Part shown: piece after piece, positions 10,401-20,836 of the stretch
Layout: each line of letters starts with the position of its first letter
Numbering within the stretch: position 1 is the first letter of the stretch
Position numbers and translations under genes: made by a program
Source of the DNA: RXOA01 sp964547105
Lineage (GTDB): Bacteria; Bipolaricaulota; Bipolaricaulia; UBA7950; UBA9294
Assembly (NCBI GenBank): GCA_964547105.1
Contig: CAZJLO010000020.1
Location: 1-32,063 of the forward strand
Direction: 5' to 3'
DNA: 32,063 bases
Notes under the pieces: model-generated
The model's database searches: none
Told to the model about the DNA's origin: nothing
What the model saw: the letters and a program-made list of their open reading frames with translations, nothing else

Positions 10401-13400
10401 TCCGGGCCACTTTGCGCCGATGATTGTGGGTACTCAGCGCAGTTCGAGGTTGACGCGGACGATGACCTGTGCGAATGTGACGGCAACGACAACCTGTTCT
10501 GTGTGTCGTCGATTCGCTCGCTGATCCCCGATCTCGTGATCACCTCAGTAGATCCGTCAGTTGACTGTCGGACGGGAACTGCCGTGGTCGACGTCACTGT
10601 CGAGAACATCGGTTGCGGCGATGCTACGGATGTCGGGATCGAGCTTGCGAGCCCCGGCTGCGGCCTTCTGCTTTCGAGTCCTCCACTCAGTCTTTCGGCA
10701 GGAGCAAGCGCCCAGGTGAGCTTCGCGTATTCGCCGAACTGCGCCGATTGGAACTGCGGCTACACGGCTACAGCCGATGCAGAAGGCGTTGTCTGTGAGT
10801 GCGATGGTGCCAACAACAGCCGCGGACACACCGCCTATCCAGGCGACGGCTCGATCGGAGATACGATCTGGTTCGACGCCAACGGCAACGGGGTTCAGGA
10901 CGTGGGCGAGGACGGGATCCCGGGCGTGATCGTGATCCTCGAGGGAGATCTTGACGGCGATGGGACTGTGGACTACGCGGCGAACGCGCCGACGGACGCC
11001 GACGGCAACTACCTGTTCGACCACCTTCCGGCGGGAGACTACACGGTGACGGTGGATGCGGGGACGCTGCCTCCGGGGCTGGCGCAGACCGGCGATCCGG
11101 ATGGGACGCTCGACAACACGTCGGACGTGGCGTTGGGAGAAGGCGAAGACAACCTCGACCAGGACTTTGGGTACCAAGGGACAGGGTCGATCGGCGACAC
11201 GATCTGGTTTGACGCCAACGGTGACGGGGTCCAGGACGCGGGCGAGGACGGAATCCCCGGCGTCACGGTGACGCTTGTCGGCGATGTTGACGCGGATGGC
11301 GTCAGCGAGACGATTACAGCGGTGACGGACGCCGACGGCAACTACCTGTTCGACCACCTTCCGGCGGGAGACTACACGGTGACGGTGGATGCGGGGACGC
11401 TGCCTCCGGGGCTGGCGCAGACCGGCGATCCGGATGGGACGCTCGACAACACGTCGGACGTGGCGTTGGGAGAAGGCGAAGACAACCTCGACCAGGACTT
11501 CGGCTACTCCGTACCCGCGCTGGCTGTCGACAAACTCATTGTGGACATTCTCCGACAAGGGATCAGTATAGGGTCTGCCGGCCCAGCGGAGCCCGGTGAC
11601 GTCATCATCTTCCGGTACGTGATCGAGAATGTCGGCGGGGCGACCGCATACGGCGTTGAGTTTGCCGATACGCTTCCGCCCGGCCTTGTCGTGGAGACAG
11701 ACGCTCCAGGCAGTCCCGGGACGTACGTGGTCACAAGTCCCGCTGCCTCTGGCTCGCTGGCTCTTCTGGATGGCGTGGCGCTGTTTGCCACTTCGGTGGG
11801 TGCGACCCTTGACAAGGATGCGCAGCTTGTGGCGACGTACGCAGCTGTTGTCACAAGCGACATCAAGCAAGGGCTTGACCTGGTCAACGTCGCCTCCGCG
11901 ACCGGGATCGACGTGGCCGGTCAGCCGATTCCGCCGGCAAACCCCACTGTGGGGGATACGAGCGACGCCGACGCGGAAGACCCTGACGCGGACGACACCG
12001 GGATTGCCATCGTGGCCACGGCTGAGCCCGCGCTGTCCGTCGACAAGACAATCACGGACATCATTCGAAATGGGACAAGCATCGGAGCAACCGGCCCCGT
12101 TGAGCCGGGCGACATTGTCTTCTATCGCTATGCCATTCGAAACGTCGGCTTGGGAATCGGTTATGACGTCGGATTCTCCGATTCTCTTCCCACGGGGCTC
12201 ACGGTCGAGACCGATTCTCCTGGAAACGCCGGCACGTACACGATGTCCGCGCCTGCTGCAAGTGGCGGCCTAGATCTGTCCGATGGTGTGTCATCGTTTG
12301 CGGTCCTGTCGCTGGTTGATCTCCGCGGTGGTGAGACGTTCATTGCGAACTACGCCGCGCGCGTCGGACCCGAAGCGGTTCAAGGCGTCGATCTGGTGAA
12401 CGGCGCAACCGCAACGGGAAACGATGGCGCCGGAAACCCGATTCCACCTGAGAATCAGGACACCGGCGACACCTCTGATGATGATGAGGAGGACCCGGAC
12501 GCCGACGATACGGGAATCGCCGTGGTCGGCGTCGCCGAACCGGCGCTTTCCGTGGACAAGTCTCTGATCGATGTCTATCGGAACGGTTCGTGGATTGGCC
12601 CTGCTGATCCGGTGGTCTACGGCGACGTTCTGCTTTACCGAACAACGGTCCGTAACGTTGGCGAGGGAACGGCATATTTCGTGAACCTCAGCGACGTTCT
12701 CCCCCTGGGGATCGTCGTCGAAGCGGATGCTCCGGGAGGAATGGCGACGTACGAAGTTTCGTTGCCGTCAGCGGTTGGCGGTGTTTCTCTGCCGGACGGC
12801 GCAAGCTCGTTCGCGACTTCGGCCGATTTTACGATCGCCGGCGGGGGGCAGCTTGTCTTCGAATATGCGGCGCTGGTGACTCCGACCGCACCACCTTCTG
12901 TCGATTTGGTCAACATCACGGAAGCGACCGGATTCGATGGAGCGGAAGACGAGATTCCCGACGAAAACAGCTTGCTTGGAGATACTTCTGATGATGATCC
13001 TGACGATCCTGACCCCGATGACACGGGTGTCAACGTGGTTCGTGTCGGCTTCCCGGCGCTGGTGACCGAGAAGCATGTCGTCTTGATCGAACATCGCAGC
13101 GGCGCGACGAGCACAGGGGAATGGATCGAACCGGGAGATGTGGTGAGCTTCCGCCTGGTCGTACGGAATGTCGGGAACGCAACCGCTTATGGTGTCTCGG
13201 TCGATGATGAATTGCCTGTGACGGTTGCGTATGTAGGAGGAAGCACCGTCGGCGTGTGGCCCAAGCTTGCCGGGACATACACCCTGGACCCGATTGGGGG
13301 TCGTGGCCCATCGTTGTCTTGGCCGCTCAATGCGACCGTTGGACCGGGCGAGGCGATTGAGCTGTCGCTCCAGGTGGACGTCACTGCGGATGTCGTCCCG

Positions 13401-16400
13401 GGTGTTTCGTATCGGAACGTGATGTTTGCCAACGGACTCGATCCAGCCGGAAACGCGATTCCGGAGGATGCGCGACAATTCGTGCCAGATGACGATGATC
13501 CCGACGATTCGAGTGCGGTGGAGCTTGTTGGTGCGGGACCGGCGTTGGTTACCGACAAGCGTGTCTCGGACGTGATCCGGGGCGGCGTCTCGTACGGTGA
13601 GACGTCGGGAGTCATGGCCGGGGATTCGGTGGTGTTCGAGTTGGTCGTCGGGAACGTTGGCACCGGCACCGCCTATCAGGTGCAGCTTAGCGATCTGTTA
13701 CCTGCCCAATTCTCATATCGGTTCGGATCGACGGCGGCCGTTTGGCCCGCGAGACTGACGACGTACACATCGGATCCTGTTGGCGGGATCGGTCCGACGC
13801 TTGTGTGGGTGACGAATGCCGACCTTGCGCCGGGGGAAGCCGTCCAGCTCAGGTTCATCGCGGACCTGCCGGAGCAGATCAGTTCCGGTCAAAGCTATCT
13901 CAACACCTTGATTGGCGACGGAGAGGACGGTTCGGGGACGCCGATCAAGCCTGATCGGCGCGAGGAGATTCCTGCCGATCTCGATCCTGACGATCGAGAT
14001 GTTGTCGTGCTGAGCGGAGTCGCTGCCGTGCCTGCGTTGGTGACAAGCAAGCGTGTCGTCGAGATCGATCGAGGTGGAACAACGAGCCGGGGGTCGGTTG
14101 TCGAGGTTGGCGACATCGTGCGGTTCGAATTGACCGTAGAAAATGTGGGCGCGGCGAGGGCGGAGGAACTCCTTATCGAGGATTCGCTGCCGGGAGTCTT
14201 CTCCTATGTCGATGGCTCCACACTCGTGCGCTGGCCGGGGGGGCTATCGCTGGATGAGCCGGATCGGCGCGGTGACGTGTTGGTTTGGGGAATCGATCTC
14301 GACGTGTCGCTGGGGAATGGGGAGAGTCTCATTGTTGTATTCTCGGCCCTGGTTGGCGACGGCCTTCTTGATGCCGCGGTGTACACAAATCGGATGAGTG
14401 CATCGGGGAAAGATCTTGACGGAAATGAGATTCCCGCCGATCAGCGGGCCTTGGTTGGCGCGGACAACGATCCGGATGATGCTTCCGAACTTCCGCTGTT
14501 CGGGCGAAGCTCGACGGCGCTCGGCGGGGGAGGAATCGTGCGCGTGCCGATCCTTCGCAAGTCCGCTGAAGTGGTGGATGCAGTGTCGTGCGCGCAACTT
14601 GGAGTTGAATTGGAGCGCCTGTGGTACCAAACGGACATCGCCCGTTTTTCGGCGGCCGAGCTTCGCTGGCTGTCCAGCGCGGTTCTTGATGAACCCGGCG
14701 GCGCAGCAGAGCCGGTGTGGGCAGGCGCTGCCCCAGTGGGCGAAGATTTGCTGCCGACTTGGATCCGCACGGCGTCCGTGCAAGCTGGTCTCACGGCAAG
14801 ATCCAACCTTGTCCAAGTTGATGCGCTGGGGAGAGTCGGTCTTGCTCTGACCTCGGCGCCGGGAGTCGCACGATCGGCACTGGATGCCGGGATGTCACCA
14901 TCCGAGTTCGTACGCGGCCGTCTTCAGCAGCTGGCGCAACAGGCAGGGATTGCCGAACCTGGCGGATCAGACTGGGCGGGCGAGCAGCATTGGGTCTTCT
15001 TGGAGTTTGCCGGCGGAGAACCGTCGTTTGTGGACGCGCCAGTAACCAGTGGATGGGGGCCAGCCGGTGCATGGGCGACCTATGATGAGAGAATTCTTCC
15101 TTCTTCGATCGGAATGGGGTTGGTGCAGCAAGTCACAGAGACGGAACTGCTCTTGGCGTCGGATGATCCGCGGGACCTGTTCTTGGGATTGGTCGAAATC
15201 GAACTGATGCGCCAGAAGCTTCTGGCAATCGATGAGTCGTTGCTGATCTCGTGGAACGAGAGTGGGATCCGCTACGCGGCACACGCGTATACGGCGCGGG
15301 CAGGCGATCCGTTCGGTGCGGAGATGCTTGCTTTCGATGTGGCTGATGCGACGTCGACATTATGGGATCAACTCAGTCTGCTGTGGGGACTGCTGGAACT
15401 TGCGTCGTTCTCCGATCCGGCTGCGGTGGAGCGGACGAACGCCGGACCTGAGAGCATCGTATTACCGGATGTGGAACTGCATGCGGATGCGATTCGGTTG
15501 GCTCGGGAAGTGCTATCGGCATTGACCGCCATTCACTTCGGATCTGGAGATCAGCTCTGGAATGCGATCGATCCGAATGGTGGTCGGACGGAATGGACGG
15601 GAACGATCGAACTGGGACTGCTGTTGGTGGTTCTCGAACGGGCGGCCGAGATGTTGCCGCGGGAGGCTGCATCGACTGCTTTGCGGCTTCTTGAGGGGCA
15701 GGCGGAACGGTTGCTGATCTGGCAGGGTACCGAGGGGATCTTCCCGAATCGACTGGGAGAAAACTCACAGATCCTCCGCCTTNNNNNNNNNNGGCGGCGG
15801 CGATCCGCGGACTTCTCAGCGCGGCTTCTGCGACAGGCGATCTGAAGTATGTCCAAGCGAGTCGGAGGGCCTATGAGTCGGTGAACCGTCTGTGGCTGGA
15901 CCGCGTGGGGTACGGACTCTATCCGGAGCGATGGGAGGATGGCGACGCGGTTCAGTTCTGCTACTCGCCTCTTGAGGTGGGACTGTTGGTCGGCGCCTGG
16001 CGAGAGCTCGCCGCCATCTCCCCGCCGGCGGAAGCCCAGTTCCTGCTTGAGCGGGTTGCATCCTTCCTCCGCACGATTCTCGATGAAGCTGCTCTGCAGC
16101 TCTCCAATGCGCTGCCCCGTGCAGCAAACCTCGTATACGCCGGTGGCGCTACGACGATTGCCGGTATTCCTGACGATTCAACGTACGGTCTTGCTCCGGT
16201 TCTTCAACAACAGCTTTGTCTGACCGACTCTACGGGGACTGTCGGATCGGTGTGTGCAGGACGGACGATTCTCGTGGATGAGCCGTGGTACCAGACGGAC
16301 ATCGCAATGTACACCGGATATGTCCTGCAACAGGGATTCCCTGCGCTCGAAGACTATGCCGATGCGGACTTGATCTCGGTCCTCCTTTACTCGGGAGTGG

Positions 16401-19366
16401 GTGAGCCCTCGGTGCACGTGGGCGCCGCGTCCGTGGATGCAATCGCTGCCGATGCAGGCTGGACTGGGAATGCCGGCGCTCTGGATCCGGTGATCCTTCC
16501 GTATGCCGGAGCGAGCCCCGTTCTTCGCGTCGACGGTGCCGATGAAGGTCGCCTGCAATGGATCGATGAAGGCGCGGATCGACGGTTGCTGAGCTCGGCG
16601 CTTGGAATGACCCTCCTGCGTGCATCGCAGGAGGCAATGCAACTTGCCGTCCTGTCCGAGTCTGGACTTGGGGCGGAACAGCGATTCGTCTTGGATTGGC
16701 TGGCGGAAGTGATCATTTCCCAGGCAGATGCTGTCTTCGGACTGATCGAGACGACTGCACTGCCGGGAACGGACACACTTTCTTACGTGCCGAGCGAGTA
16801 CGACATACTGGCCGATCCAATCGGCAGTCCGGTCGTCACGGCTTTGTCCTCGGACAGTCACTTGTTCGACTTCGCCGCCGTGCTTCTCGGGCTTAGCGAG
16901 TTTCGGAGTTTCCTCGAGTCTCTGGGGGCGGAGACGGCGACGAACCTGGCGAACTCCGGATACGCGATCGATGGACCACGAATTGCCGCTGCGGTCAGTG
17001 CGCTACTTGATACGGTAGGACGATCCTATCTCCATGACGTGAGCGGTGTCTGGACCGATCGAAATCGGGGCGGACTCGGATGGCAACTTGAGGAGGAAAG
17101 CCCTGAATCGGGGGTGAGCACGGAGTCGATTGCCTGGATCGCAGTGGCGATTGAGAAGGTAGCCGAGTCATTCGCGGACCACGCCGAGATCGCCGCCAAG
17201 GCGCGAGAGCTTTGCCGCCGAGTTGCTGACTTCGTTCAGGACCAGCTCTCTGATGGTCGCGGCGGGTACATCGATCAATGGCCGAATGATCGGCGTTGTG
17301 AGACGCTTGACTTCGGCACGCAGCTTGCGGCGATCCGTGCTCTCGCCGCGTGCGCCGATGTGCTTGGAGATCCCCTGCTGGCAGAGCGTGTGATCGTTGC
17401 AGTGCGTGCGGTTGATGTGCTGTTCTGGGACGGAGCACTGCGAATGTACGACAGCACCTTCGGGTCCGAGCACGAACGCCACTGCTATTCCCCGGTTGAT
17501 CTGGCATGGAGTTTGGAGCTGATTGACCGCGCGAGAAAATCGGCGCTTGAAGCATCGGATAGTGTCGAGGCGCGCATATGGGCATGTCGGATCGATGATT
17601 GGGGCGAACGTCTCCTCGACGCGGCACGTCTTCATCTCCCTCCCGAGGGATGGCAGGAGGGCCTTTCGGAAGATGGTTCGCGCCAATACGCTTCGGTGTT
17701 CAGCCAGCGCGTGTGCCTGCCGGCCGAGCTTCCGGCAACCACCGACATGCGAGTTGCGACCGCAGGTGACCTGATTCTCTACAGCATGGAAGTGGAGAAC
17801 GAGACGGATGAAACATGGTTTGACTTGCGCCTTGCCGATACCCTGCCGCCCGGAGTCGATTTCGTTTCAGCCAGTCCTGCTGCATCCATCGACGGCGACA
17901 AGCTTGAGTGGCGTTTTGACAGACTCTCCCCATCAGAGACTCGCCGGTTCGAGATCCTTGCTCAGATCGGGACCGGGAGCGGGACTGACGAGTTGCTTGA
18001 CGCGGCTGAGTCGCTGCTGAATTGCGTGCAGTTGACGTATGCGACCGGAAGCGGAGAGTCGGGTTTCACCCGCGAGGCATGTGCCGAAATCTCGATGGGT
18101 TCCGCGCTTGCGGATGCAGACGATCTTGTCGAGTATGCCTACAAGACCGATGAGGCGATGTATCTTGCGACGGCGCTCGATGCCGCCGCCGTGCATGGAA
18201 TGGATCACGCGTTCGGGCCATGGATTCCAGGGCTTCTCGCGTCGAACGTTGGCGTGCTTGTCTCGGAGAGCGGGATGGGAATCGAATGGCGGAATCCAAA
18301 CCCTGTTGAAACGGGGGTCGAAATGGGAAGTCAATTGCTCATCCCCTACGCCGAAGGTGTGCCATGGCTTCGCTTGGGTGAAGGATTTGTCAGTACGGAT
18401 AGGAGGATCACGCCAGCGGCGCTTGGTCAGACGCTGGCTGCGGAGGCCGCGCTTCATTCTCGCCTGTCAGAGTCGGCGTCTGCGTATACGACTGTGCTAA
18501 GGGAATACGTCGACGATCTGATCTTCGCCCAGCTTGATTGGCTGTCCGAACAGCTTGTGACCCTCGGCAATCCTCTTCCCCATGTCTTGCGCCGGTTGGT
18601 CGAATCGGAGTTGCTGGGGATTGGCGATCCTCAAGTCCTGCTCTACGATCAAGCTTCTCTGCTGTGGGGTGTCGCGAGTGTCGCTGTGTCGATGCCGATC
18701 CCGTCTCGCTCCCGGCAACGGGCCGAGCTATTGATCGAGGACACGGTGGACGCTGTCCTTGAATTCTGGAACCCTCGCAGGGAAGCATTCGTTCGCATGT
18801 ACGACCCAGCCACACAAGCGGCTATCGAACACGATTCCCCGATGGCACCGTGGATCGATCAGGTGGTCGCCGCGAAGGCTTTGGCTCGAGCTTCGCTTGT
18901 CCCGGGAGTTGACACAGTCAGTGTCCGCAGAGTGTTGGCGGCTCTTGCGACCACGGCGCTTGATGACAATCCGCAGCCATCTTTGGTGGATGAGGCCTCG
19001 CGGTTGATGATCTCTCTGCTCGGGATGGGACAGGCGAGCGCCGAACGTCTTTCGCAACAGCAATCAATCGTTGACGCCTGGGCCGGGCGTGTGCTCGGTT
19101 CGCTTGAGTCATCCAACCAATCGCTGAGTCCTCGCGAATGGGCCGTTATCGTCGATTTGCTGGTCGAAGCGATGCCGACCGTGGGTTCCGCCTCGGTCTC
19201 GTTGCGCTCACTGGATGACACCGTGATCAACGGGAACGGCGAATGGATTGGCACGGTTCTTCCGACATGGCCACGCGGCTTTTGGTGGGAACACGCCGAG
19301 CTTGTATGTGAGGGATGGGCTCCCGTGTTTGTCGTCCGGAATGTGACCTCCGGGAACGATCCGTAG
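4452..19366 (+). CDS. Giant secreted modular DUF11/CARDB/SdrD-B protein, about 4,970 residues, split by an assembly gap
   Basis: The GTG start is set by AGGAGG 5 bases upstream. A signal peptide follows (hydrophobic GIIITAAFAGFG, likely cleaved near residues 20-24). Module order by approximate residue: 24-1540, eleven DUF11-like Ig modules with regularly placed cysteines; 1546-2130, five CARDB-like repeats; 2134-2353, two SdrD-B-like repeats; 2355-3355, six DUF11-like repeats with acidic linkers; 3377 to the end, a mostly helical region with three related units. A further DUF11-like domain sits between units two and three (about 17730-18090). The 10 N at 15783-15792 shift the phase from 0 to 2. 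Coding similarity and composition continue immediately on both sides (AAAIRGLLSAAS after the gap), so I treat it as one gene. No LPXTG, PEP-CTERM, autotransporter or other known sorting signal is visible at the C-terminus (SGNDP). DUF11 and CARDB domains are typical of surface and adhesive proteins; the function here is unknown. Confidence 0.85.
4521..9075 (+). repeat. Alternating dyads of cysteine-bearing DUF11-like modules
   Basis: About eleven Ig-like modules of 120-150 residues alternate between two kinds. One kind ends in an acidic Y-x-D-C/D-C-C-G segment (near 4855, 5620, 6890, 7725 and 8590). The other ends with a W-G-C signature (Trp codons at 5226, 7305, 8118 and 8985; a degenerate C-C-G-C version near 6025). 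W-G-C to W-G-C spacing is 813 and 867 bases for the last dyads. One extra module near 6090-6545 breaks the alternation. Confidence 0.65.
9087..10840 (+). repeat. Five CARDB-like repeats with a C-E-C signature
   Basis: Five units of about 110-125 residues begin with P-D/N-L-x-I/V and end with an I/V/L-C-E-C-x4-N-N/D-N-type motif: CECDESDN near 9378, CECSGINN near 9752, CECTAANN near 10095, CECDGNDN near 10470 and CECDGANN near 10794. The D/N-E-x-N-E-S-D-N ending of classic CARDB repeats is here replaced by a cysteine pair, with further cysteines upstream in each unit (CGDC, CSMC, CAVC, CADDCG and NCGY). Confidence 0.8.
10991..11167 (+). repeat. Exact 177-bp direct repeat, copy 1
   Basis: By eye this stretch is identical, base for base, to 11324-11500 (offset 333 bases, 111 codons). 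It covers the second half of the first SdrD-B-like unit, from TDADGNYLFDHLP to DNLDQDF. Confidence 0.9.
11324..11500 (+). repeat. Exact 177-bp direct repeat, copy 2
   Basis: This is the second identical copy. Identity stops abruptly at both ends: the next base after the repeat is T in copy 1 and C in copy 2. This looks like recent duplication or gene conversion. Confidence 0.9.
11514..14510 (+). repeat. Six DUF11-like repeats with acidic linkers
   Basis: Units begin with P-A-L-x-V/T-x-K at 11514, 12027, 12540, 13053, 13539 and 14031, so the first three intervals are exactly 513 bases (171 residues) and the next are 486 and 492. Each unit contains a hydrophobic E-P-G-D-I/V-V-x-F-R/Y segment, a V-x-N-V-G strand turn and L-P-x-G. 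Each ends in an Asp-rich linker such as GDTSDDDEEDPDADDTG, which shortens in the later copies. Confidence 0.85.
14580..19340 (+). repeat. Three diverged copies of an uncharacterised mostly helical module
   Basis: The three copies share a W/A-Y-Q/K-T-D-x-A start (Tyr codons at 14625, 16289 and 18140) and a central L-L-W-G-like helix (near 15366, 16866 and 18647, reading DQLSLLWG, DFAAVLLG and DQASLLWG). They also share a later segment with an aromatic helix followed by C-Y-S-P (near 15959), C-Y-S-P (near 17483) and H-D-S-P (near 18830). Alanine- and leucine-rich amphipathic stretches dominate. The pattern resembles helical-hairpin repeats, possibly a toroid, but I do not recognise a family. 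Confidence 0.6.
15783..15792. other. Assembly gap (10 N) inside the giant gene
   Basis: The phase is 0 before the gap (last complete codon 15780-15782) and 2 after it (next codon at 15794). One continuous gene therefore needs a true missing length equal to 2 modulo 3, not 10. The gap creates the apparent stop at 15843-15845. Confidence 0.9.
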
Positions 19367-19456
19367 AACGGAATGTTGTCTGTCATGTAGATTACCGGCA
19401 CATGTCCGCTGAGATACAGCCATATAGCGTAGGACAGATGTTGCTCTCATGACAGA

Positions 19457-20629
19457 ATGTCTCGATCGAATATGAGACATAGGGGACAGAAATACTCTAG
19501 ACGTGTGCTCGGTTTAGGGCTCCTCCTTGCCTTCGCATTCAGCGGATATGGTCAGGAAACCAGCCAATGGTCCATCGGCGGGCAAGCCGGATTCTCGATT
19601 GGGATGTCGGAAGAGGAACAGCTGTTCGTGGAAGAGGTGTCCCTTCTTGTGCTTGCGCAAATCTGCAATTGGGGATTCCAGGTTGAGTCGGGCTTCGATG
19701 GTGCAATCTTCAATGACTTGACCGTGGCGGCGAACGGGCCACTAGGGCCTGCCGCGATTTCAACGTCTCTCGCTCTTGATCCCGACGAGACCGCCCTTGA
19801 GTCGTGGACCACCGGCGTCAGTTTCGACATTCTTGGTATGACAGCCTCAGCGAGTCTGTATCTGTTAGATCCGCAGACATCTTCGTATGTGCAAGCAGAG
19901 CTCTCTGGTGGATCGGAATGCCTTCAAATCCGACTCTCTTCGAGGTATGGCGCATGGCCCCTGTGCTTCTGGGACCTACGAGCGAACGCGGCATGGAGTA
20001 CGGCTCCGTGCGGTTTTGGAGTGGCGGTCTCTACCGGTTTCTCGGATGCCTCCGGGTTCGCCGGATTCGATATTGCACTCACGGAGATGCCGCTTTTTGC
20101 CGAACCCGTGTTTGGTTTGGCGGCAACGATGGACCTCGTCTTGCGGTTTGCGGAGGAAGAGAAGACGGCCAGCCCGACACTCAAGATGGCTCTTGATTGG
20201 ATCGCCTGTCCCGAACTCAGTTTGCTGGGTGAGATCGTCTTTGACCAGTCGATACCTCGGCTCGATGGGATCTCCGTATACGGTCTTGTGGGCGAACTTG
20301 TGTTTGACAACGGGGTCACGTTCTTCCTTCGCGAGTCGTTCCTCGAAGAGAAGGATGCGACCGTGATCGGGCAGGCTGGCTATTTCGAATCATTTGGGAT
20401 CATCGGACCGCTTCCCGGGTGCTGCAATGCATCGGGAGAGTTTGAGGTCGAGACCCTTTTTCTTCGGGACAGCGCGACAGCCTCCACGCTGTTCGACTGG
20501 GGAATGACGACGGTCTCCGCCGAAGTTCCGATTTCCGAGACGATTTCCATTTTCGCAGACGTACGGTTTCAGTCCGCAGCAGCCTCCCCCAGCTGGATGG
20601 GGACGGCTGGATTCAACCTGCTCTGGTAG
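19457..20629 (+). CDS. Putative outer-membrane beta-barrel or surface protein
   Basis: This is a 390-residue protein of no family I recognise. It has a basic N-terminus and a hydrophobic core (VLGLGLLLAFAFSGYG), i.e. a signal peptide with likely cleavage near SGYG/QET. The rest is beta-rich with alternating polar and hydrophobic residues in many short amphipathic strands and short turns (for example the strands around VQAELSGGS, LKMALDWIA and SIFADVRFQS). It ends in the aromatic LLW typical of barrel proteins recognised by the outer-membrane assembly machinery. It lies 90 bases after the giant gene on the same strand, so it may be an anchor or export partner (inference). The start is uncertain: ATG 19457 or in-frame ATG 19472; neither has a strong Shine-Dalgarno. 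Confidence 0.6.
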   Translation: MSRSNMRHRGQKYSRRVLGLGLLLAFAFSGYGQETSQWSIGGQAGFSIGMSEEEQLFVEEVSLLVLAQICNWGFQVESGFDGAIFNDLTVAANGPLGPAAISTSLALDPDETALESWTTGVSFDILGMTASASLYLLDPQTSSYVQAELSGGSECLQIRLSSRYGAWPLCFWDLRANAAWSTAPCGFGVAVSTGFSDASGFAGFDIALTEMPLFAEPVFGLAATMDLVLRFAEEEKTASPTLKMALDWIACPELSLLGEIVFDQSIPRLDGISVYGLVGELVFDNGVTFFLRESFLEEKDATVIGQAGYFESFGIIGPLPGCCNASGEFEVETLFLRDSATASTLFDWGMTTVSAEVPISETISIFADVRFQSAAASPSWMGTAGFNLLW

Positions 20630-20825
20630 GTGCAGCCAGCCGGCGGAGCAGCTCGGAAAGCAACAGATCGGCCATGGGTCTCGCACCACCGAGGATGGTC
20701 CGGTCTCCCATTGCTGCCAGGATCTGACGGTGTCCTCTCGCCATGATGGATGCGCCATCGACCGGCAAGTTGCGTCGCGTTGCGGTATCCTCTGAACGGC
20801 GATAGCCGGCCGGCCGATCTGGGGG

Positions 20826-20831
20826 AGGAGG
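20826..20831 (+). promoter_or_regulatory. Ribosome-binding site that fixes a GTG start
   Basis: AGGAGG lies 5 bases before the GTG at 20837, preferring it over the in-frame ATG at 20750 whose N-terminal extension does not resemble the family. Confidence 0.75.
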
Positions 20832-20836
20832 CGTAC

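Larger units (their letters stand above)
10851..11510 (+). repeat. Two SdrD-B-like repeats
   Basis: Each unit starts GSIGDTIWFDANG(N/D)GVQD and ends DNLDQDFGY. They contain the Ca-binding-like D-A-N-G-D-G-V-Q-D loop characteristic of SdrD B-type repeats. The first half of each unit has diverged, while the second half is identical at the DNA level between the two copies. Confidence 0.85.

Noticed and set aside
9338..11870. Long minus-strand open frames opposite the CARDB and SdrD-B repeats
   Set aside because: They are low-complexity (Ser/Thr- or Arg/Val-rich) mirror images of the repeats, with no start signal or domain.
10851..14510. Regular repeats considered as a CRISPR array or mobile element
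   Set aside because: The repeats are in frame, translate to Ig-like domains, and have no short-repeat/spacer structure or terminal inverted repeats.
20665..20820. 9-base inverted repeat AGATCGGCC / GGCCGATCT
   Set aside because: The arms are 138 bases apart, too far for a convincing hairpin or operator, and the motif is likely by chance in GC-rich DNA.
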